Assembly (NCBI GenBank): GCA_949317995.1 | Contig: OX439038.1 | Span: 65,931,576-65,995,575 of the forward strand | Direction: 5' to 3' | Source: Acholoe squamosa | Lineage: Eukaryota > Annelida > Polychaeta > Phyllodocida > Polynoidae | Length of the DNA stretch: 64,000 nucleotides | In this document: positions 58,660 to 64,000 of the stretch, one piece after another | How positions within the stretch are numbered: position 1 is the first letter of the stretch | How the letters are laid out: each line of letters opens with the position of its first letter | Position numbers and translations under genes: made by a program | Notes under the pieces: model-generated | The model's input: the letters and a program-made list of their open reading frames with translations, nothing else | Databases searched by the model: none | Told to the model about the DNA's origin: nothing

Positions 58660-59332
58660 CTAAATGACCTTTATTTCCAAATGATAGGAAATAGTTTCCT
58701 TAAATTGACAATTTGACTTTCACAGGCCGATGAACTGTGCTGGGCCTAGTCCATGGTCACATTTATGGCAGCATTGCTGCTGAATTGAGAACCCGGGATT
58801 GAGAACATGGCTAATTTGCATAGGACCGTTTATGGGTTTTAGAGGGTGCACACCAGCCATACCCACCTGAAGGCCATGACTACCATTCAACCAGGTAATA
58901 GTTGTGGTGATACTATAGATAATCAATAGCACTGCACAACCAACCAAGTCACTGCAAGTAGTGCCCTACTACATCATTACAGTACACCTCAATGACAGAG
59001 CATAACCATGGTATAGAGGACTTGGGTTTCGCAGGTCTGCCATATATGATGAATTGTTTATATTAGATCACATGCAAGCGAAAATATCAAAGTAATACAA
59101 ATAGTTACAGAATATTCATTCAAGTTCCCCTCGCAACAAAAGTCATAATCTCTATGTCATCTTGACTGATTCTGACATCTTGGCTGTAAAATGAGCACGG
59201 ACTTGCTAGCTGTATTTTGACTCCCCCTCGCACCGGGATGTGGGAAGGAGAGCTTGGACTATTACTCTTCAGGTCCGAGCTTTAGTCAGTGAAGGCCTGT
59301 GCCCTCCCTGCTCACCCATCAATGCCAACACA
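58660..59332. other. Spacer between the two family D elements
   Basis: Unique-looking sequence; no gene seen. Confidence 0.4.
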
Positions 59333-59530
59333 GTGCCTATATATGGGTGCTCAAAATTTTCAGGATGTCACTTTTTAGGAAGGATGGAGTGTCACTCCGT
59401 CACTTTTTATGTATATGCCAATGTACTGGGAACCTTTGAAATTGTCGCCGTCCATCATTTTTTAAAACCCCTGCATCATGACCGTCACATTTTAAAAAAC
59501 CTCCGTCAGTTTTTACCCATGTATAGGCAC
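59333..59530 (-). mobile_element. MITE family D, copy 2
   Basis: It starts GTGCCTATATATGGGTGCTC and ends ACCCATGTATAGGCAC. Inside, GTCACTTTTTAGGA, CACTCCGTCACTTTTTA and AATGTACTGGGAACC are the reverse complement of copy 1 in the same relative order. Confidence 0.85.
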
Positions 59531-60943
59531 AACACAAAAGGGAGTTGTATTTCCCTTTAACAACAATGTCATGTTTGCATACATCACATCTTGGACAATA
59601 ATTATGGGCTTGTAGAAAAATGGAAGGTGAAGTGATGCAGTATTTGTAATCTCACAAACGAAATCTCTTTTTAGTGTAGGCCTTATATGTATTTTATGTA
59701 GAAAATAATGCCAAGCTATGGTTCCCATCACACTTTCTCGCAGTGTCCACCAGGTAACACTGGAGTGCTACCATGGGAGACAAAGTCTTCTTGGTTAATA
59801 CGGTTCCCGTGTTGCACTGCAGTGCAATACTATTGTGATATTTAATGGCAAATATCGCCAGTTAATTCAATTCTCTTGTGATTTTATGGTAGAAATAGAT
59901 GGCTAATTTACCAGTTTGTACTCTTAACAATGTTAAGGGTTTACACTTAGGTGGGAGAACGAGGACTTGTACTAAGTAAACCTGTAATCAGCGGCCAGTG
60001 TGACTACTATAGGTGATATAACTTAACATGTGCTTGTTAATGCTAGCATTTTATCTACCGGAGACTCAAGTAGGGTGCTGAGATCTAGAACTATATACTA
60101 ATTATCATTATAAAGTGCCATTATTAGGCCTGCGTAACATAAGTATGCGCTAGTACCGCCATTTTACATCATTTAGCAAGAAATCCCCACTAACAGGCCA
60201 TTAGTTAGGGTCAATATATATGGAGTTGTACTGTTAAAGGTCATAGTGTCCTTGACCTCAGTTTTACGCAGTGCTGGCATTCCTACCTGAGCCTAAGGAT
60301 GGTGTTTTAGTGCCCTCCTTAAGTATCTGTTAAAGGCACATGTCTGCTGCATATTTGACATGTGGTTGTACAATAGGAAATGGCTGATGAAGACATCATC
60401 TGCAAATATATATATATATATATTTTGTCTGATCTGTTTGAGCTGATATTCCATATTGGGAATAGTAATACTGATTTATTTATTATTGCCTGAAGGGAGG
60501 AGAGAGTTGAATTTCCTGATTGCTTAAAGGAGAGGCAGGCACAGAGACACTAACTGGCAGAGAAGGAAACAGAAACAAGGAGACTGAAATGCAGGGAGGA
60601 CAGAAAACACATTATTTTGTCCAGAATGTCTGTGGTATATTTGGCGGGTCTGTTTTTCTATTAGTGCATGGGCTCCTCCTCCAGGGGCTGACAATTTCTC
60701 TGGTGGGTATACTGATTAGTACCACGACGCCTAATGACCATTCACAGAGCCTCCTGCTGGAGAGACAGAATGCCCTCAGGGAGGACCTTCCTAGACACAT
60801 TCAGGGCCCCTAGGAGGGGGATGCTTGGCACAGACTGTGCAGCTCCTTTCTACAGTGTCTATATTTATCAGACAATCTTCTTTCTACACACAAAGGAGGT
60901 TGGTAAATGGGTCAGGTCGTCAGAAAGTGTAAGATTTCGCCCT
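59531..60943. other. Non-coding stretch
   Basis: Short TA run at about 60403-60422. Frames up to 97 codons near 60520-60950 show no motif. Confidence 0.4.
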
Positions 60944-61250
60944 TGAAGGCCCTGAAAAATTAATTTTCTAATTACTTTATATAACCTTAACAAATTGGTC
61001 AAGGTACATCTCCTCAGGTCAGAAAAATAAAAAATACCGACCTAGGTCATCCGGTTCCATTTTTATTGCTTGTTTTGTGTCATGTAACATCCAGTTGAAG
61101 GCCCTGAAAAATTAATTTTCTAATTACTTTATATAACCTTAACAAATAATTGATCAAGGTGCATCTCCTCAGGTCAGAAAAATAAAAAATACCGACCTAG
61201 GTCATCCGGTTCCATTTTTATTGCTTGATTTGTGTCATGTAACGTCCAGT
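60944..61250 (+). repeat. Tandem duplication, 152/155-bp units
   Basis: TGAAGGCCCTGAAAAATTAA starts at 60944 and again at 61096. The two units are nearly identical to CCAGT at 61095 and 61250, with one 4-bp insertion (AATT) and a few substitutions, so the duplication is young. Confidence 0.95.
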
Positions 61251-61423
61251 ACCAAAATGATGAAATGTAGAGGTAATTGAAGTTGCTCTCAGTAATATAG
61301 AATGTGCCATTATGCATAACAAACACATGCAATAACAAGACCAATATATCTATTATTGACTTCAATTACAAAATGGGACAAGATTTGAGTTATGCATGCA
61401 CAGTGGACTGCCTCCTACATGAT

Positions 61424-61465
61424 GATAAAAGTACTGGACATTACGTAACGTCCGGTACTTTTATC
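61424..61465. repeat. 42-bp palindrome centred on TTACGTAA
   Basis: GATAAAAGTACTGGACATTA is followed by its inverse TAACGTCCGGTACTTTTATC with two mismatches around the central CG. Its half-site GTAACGTCCRGTAC also occurs at 61239 and, inverted, at about 61624. Confidence 0.9.
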
Positions 61466-62648
61466 AGAATTTTTTCACATAAGCTGATCTCACATGGAGA
61501 CAAATGCTGATAGACACACCCATTTTTTCACCATAGTAGGGGACAATAGGGCCCTTCATATGGGTGATAACAAAGATTTTGAAGTTTCATTTTTTCCATG
61601 TTTTATAACTGATTTAGATTTAGGTACCGGACGTTACAAACTACAGATTTCCATTTTGAAAGACACATCATGAAAAATTCTCACTCAGTAACATGTCCAA
61701 ACCTCATGGAAAAGATATCTATGATCATATACAATACAAAAAAAAATAACTTTGGGATACTCCAGATGTTCTTTATTCACTACAGGACACTTGTAAAAAA
61801 TACAAAAAGTATAAAAAGAAGAAATTTGGCCATTTTTTTTCACTTCAGCAGGCTATAAGTCTTTGAGGTTTTGATGAATGACCACAAATTTACATCTTTC
61901 TGATAGCCCTAAGTGTCCTCTATCAAATGGGTCTATGTAAGACAAGATTGGTTCACAACTTCTTTCTCCAGAGCCATAGAAGTTCAAAATGACCCAAAAA
62001 CGCAAAATCTTCTGCTTTGTGGCGACCTGACCCAAATATTTTGTAAGGAGGACGTGGCAATGGACTGTTGTTTTAGAGAGGTACCTGATGCAACACGTGT
62101 CCTGGATGTGTTTGAGTATGCACGTCTCCTCCCCCCCCCCCCACGTGACTGGAGACTTCTTATGGGAATCCCTGTAAAATGGTGGTTTCAAAAGGCTGCT
62201 ACTTTATTTCTACTGCTGATTAAAGAAATATTTACTGATAGTATTGGGTGGAGTTATTTATCAATAGTGTTGGGGTTATATAATAGGTTTCACAGGTAGA
62301 ACATAATTTAATGTTAGAAATGCAGCATTCTTTATCATAATGAGCAGTAGATAGCCATGCAGGGATGTTGCAATACACGAGGGCAAAGTGGGTAATATTC
62401 AAATCACCCCAATTTTAGCATCAATGATTCTTCGTACCATGATTGCTTGCAAAGTCAGAAGTTTAAAGCATTGATTTCAACATTTCATGGCTGGCTTCCC
62501 TAGCCCACTAGAAAGGGTCTTTATCTCCACTTTCCTATCCCCTCGGATGTAAGTGGTGCATATATGCGTGGGCACCGACACATTCCTCTGTGAAATGGAA
62601 TGTAGTTCCCACCATGAATATGACCTTAGCTGTCAAAATGGCGTTAAA
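61466..62648. other. Non-coding stretch
   Basis: An 11-base C tract near 62131. Overlapping frames of 112 and 128 codons on opposite strands at 61853-62299 show no known motif and I treat them as chance. Confidence 0.4.
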
Positions 62649-63290
62649 CATCTGTGGACAGATGAGGGGAAAGGGCCCTCCGAGGTAAAATGTGACATTT
62701 AAAACTGAAGTCATCAGCTTTAAAATGAGGTATAAATCTTGAAGGTAGTTCTTCTGGTCTCGGAGATATTAGTTCCTGAACATTGGATGACATAACTTTA
62801 TCAATATAGCAAATAAGCTCTATCATTCATTGGTTTAATTAAATCAGGCATCTAATTAGCATCATGATTTAAATAATCAATCAAAAAATGGCTAATACTT
62901 TCCATACATTTGGCCATAGAATTGGATCTAGAAATGGTATCTCTTTGCCATTTTCAGCATATAAATCCCCATGAATCCTTCTATCAATTGACACTAATTT
63001 TGTTCTATTTGGACTGTGATATTGGTTGCCATGGCAACATATTTTCTGTGAGAACCCTTATTTAGGCCTCATTTTGGATTCAAAACAATCCATTTACATT
63101 CCAAATGCACAGGAAGTACCAGAAAATAGAACGTTTTTGACAAAATCATCTTTTTCTGTAAAAAAAAAGTACAAAATAACAATTTTTGGCTTAGTTTTCA
63201 GATTTTTAGCCTTTATAGTCCCCCTGGTGGCCAAACTCAGTACTAAAAATCCCACAGGGAGGGCCCTTTCCCTCATCTGCCCACATCTAT
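62649..63290. mobile_element. Inverted-repeat element (GAGGG-AAAGGGCCCTCC ends)
   Basis: CAGATGAGGGGAAAGGGCCC on the left pairs with GGGCCCTTTCCCTCATCTG on the right, in wider ATCTGTGG / CCACAT inverse context, 640 bp apart. The palindrome GTTGCCATGGCAAC lies inside. No coding capacity. Confidence 0.8.
63025..63038. promoter_or_regulatory. Perfect X-box palindrome GTTGCCATGGCAAC
   Basis: This is the fully symmetric RFX X-box consensus. It sits inside an inverted-repeat element, so its presence may reflect transposon sequence and not a host promoter. Confidence 0.35.
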
Positions 63291-64000
63291 TACCCACTCA
63301 CTCCCTCAACACCCCATGGCCAGGCTCACAATTCAGTACAGTTACCTGGCATTTAAAAGAACCCCGACGTTGCCATTTTCCATCTTCTATATATTCTATA
63401 TTCCATGAGACATAAAATCTCTTTTCCTCAAAGAGAACACATGGGAAATGGGTTAGAATTCTAGTGGGCCCCAGCCTTAACACCTGATTACACCTGATGG
63501 GATTTTGGTGATTCTATAGTGAATTAAGTGGTGTTACGGGACCCATATATACATGTCCTATCATCCACAAAGTAGCCTTCTCTCATACGCTATATACTCT
63601 TTCTTTATGTTGCCACCAGGAAGACGATTAGGAGAGTAAAACACTCTTTCGATAGTAAAAGCTACCATTTAAAGGAGCATTCACTAACGTCCTATGCCCT
63701 GTCATCAACCTTGTAAATAGTCAAAATGTCAAAGAGGACGCTGCCACCACTATTCTCCTCTCCAAAACACTGACTCGCACTCACTTGGATATTCCAATCA
63801 CCTGTCATTGTAGTGAAGGTATGGATCCGGGCCTACTAATTGGGCCCTTTTCGGCCATTCCCCCCTCAGTTATATTCTTAAGGGCACAACAGTAGTATAG
63901 GCATTTATTATATATGCCTGGAACAGTGATCAGAGAATGGTGGGTAGCCTGACATGATCTTGAAATAGTCATCTATCATCATCAGGTTTCGTCGCTGAGA
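63291..64000. other. Non-coding stretch to the window end
   Basis: No gene or repeat that I can support. Confidence 0.4.

Noticed and set aside
61853..62299. Opposed frames of 112 and 128 codons
   Set aside because: They overlap antisense to each other without a recognisable domain in either; one crosses an 11-base C tract.

Overview
This window looks like repeat-rich, gene-poor nuclear DNA of a metazoan, most likely a marine invertebrate. The reasons are long AT-rich non-coding stretches, tRNA-derived SINE-like repeats, an APE-type non-LTR retrotransposon, many small inverted-repeat (MITE-like) elements, and a decayed member of a Cys-rich multi-copy gene family that I recall from cnidarians, molluscs, lancelets and echinoderms. 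I cannot name the species. I find no bacterial-type genes, no rRNA, no CRISPR array and no convincing intact tRNA gene. Almost all open frames shorter than about 120 codons look like chance.

Layout. 1.5-3.0 kb: one copy of an interspersed repeat with a tRNA-like core, followed by three hairpin palindromes; a second copy with its own hairpin lies at 10.8-11.9 kb and carries a nested TTAA-flanked micro-MITE. 3.1-3.5 kb: an ~84-bp tandem array ending in a tRNA-like block. 4.3-7.0 kb (minus strand): a 5'-truncated, frameshifted non-LTR retrotransposon (endonuclease, reverse transcriptase, C-terminal tail), bordered by a tRNA-Arg-like sequence. 7.9-8.1 and 16.5-17.4 kb: inverted-repeat elements. 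17.7-18.4 kb: a head-to-head palindromic 27-bp minisatellite. 19.3-25.3 kb: a ~6 kb unit bounded by ~0.9 kb inverted repeats, with nested MITEs and a CpG-rich core. 25.3-28.1 kb: a second inverted-repeat unit holding the decayed Cys-rich gene.

29-30.3 kb: weak candidate host exons on the minus strand around a small MITE. 31.2-32.8 kb: two tandem tRNA-SINE-like copies and a direct segmental duplication. 34.7-36.1 kb: two related hAT-like elements. 36.5-38.0 and 47.3-49.0 kb: two copies, in opposite orientation, of a 1.5-1.7 kb element with CCCAGCAAATTGTCGT-type ends and internal satellite arrays. 42.2 kb: a candidate terminal coding exon. 40.7, 49.9, 58.4, 59.3 and 62.6 kb: further MITEs. 61 kb: a 152-bp tandem duplication followed by a 42-bp palindrome.

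The genes do not form a pathway; the window records successive insertions, inversions and local duplications. The most unusual signals are the hairpins whose two arms have diverged together between copies, the satellite-armed element pair, and the inverted-repeat element carrying the Cys-rich gene remnant. All coordinates of repeat edges were read by eye and may be off by several bases.
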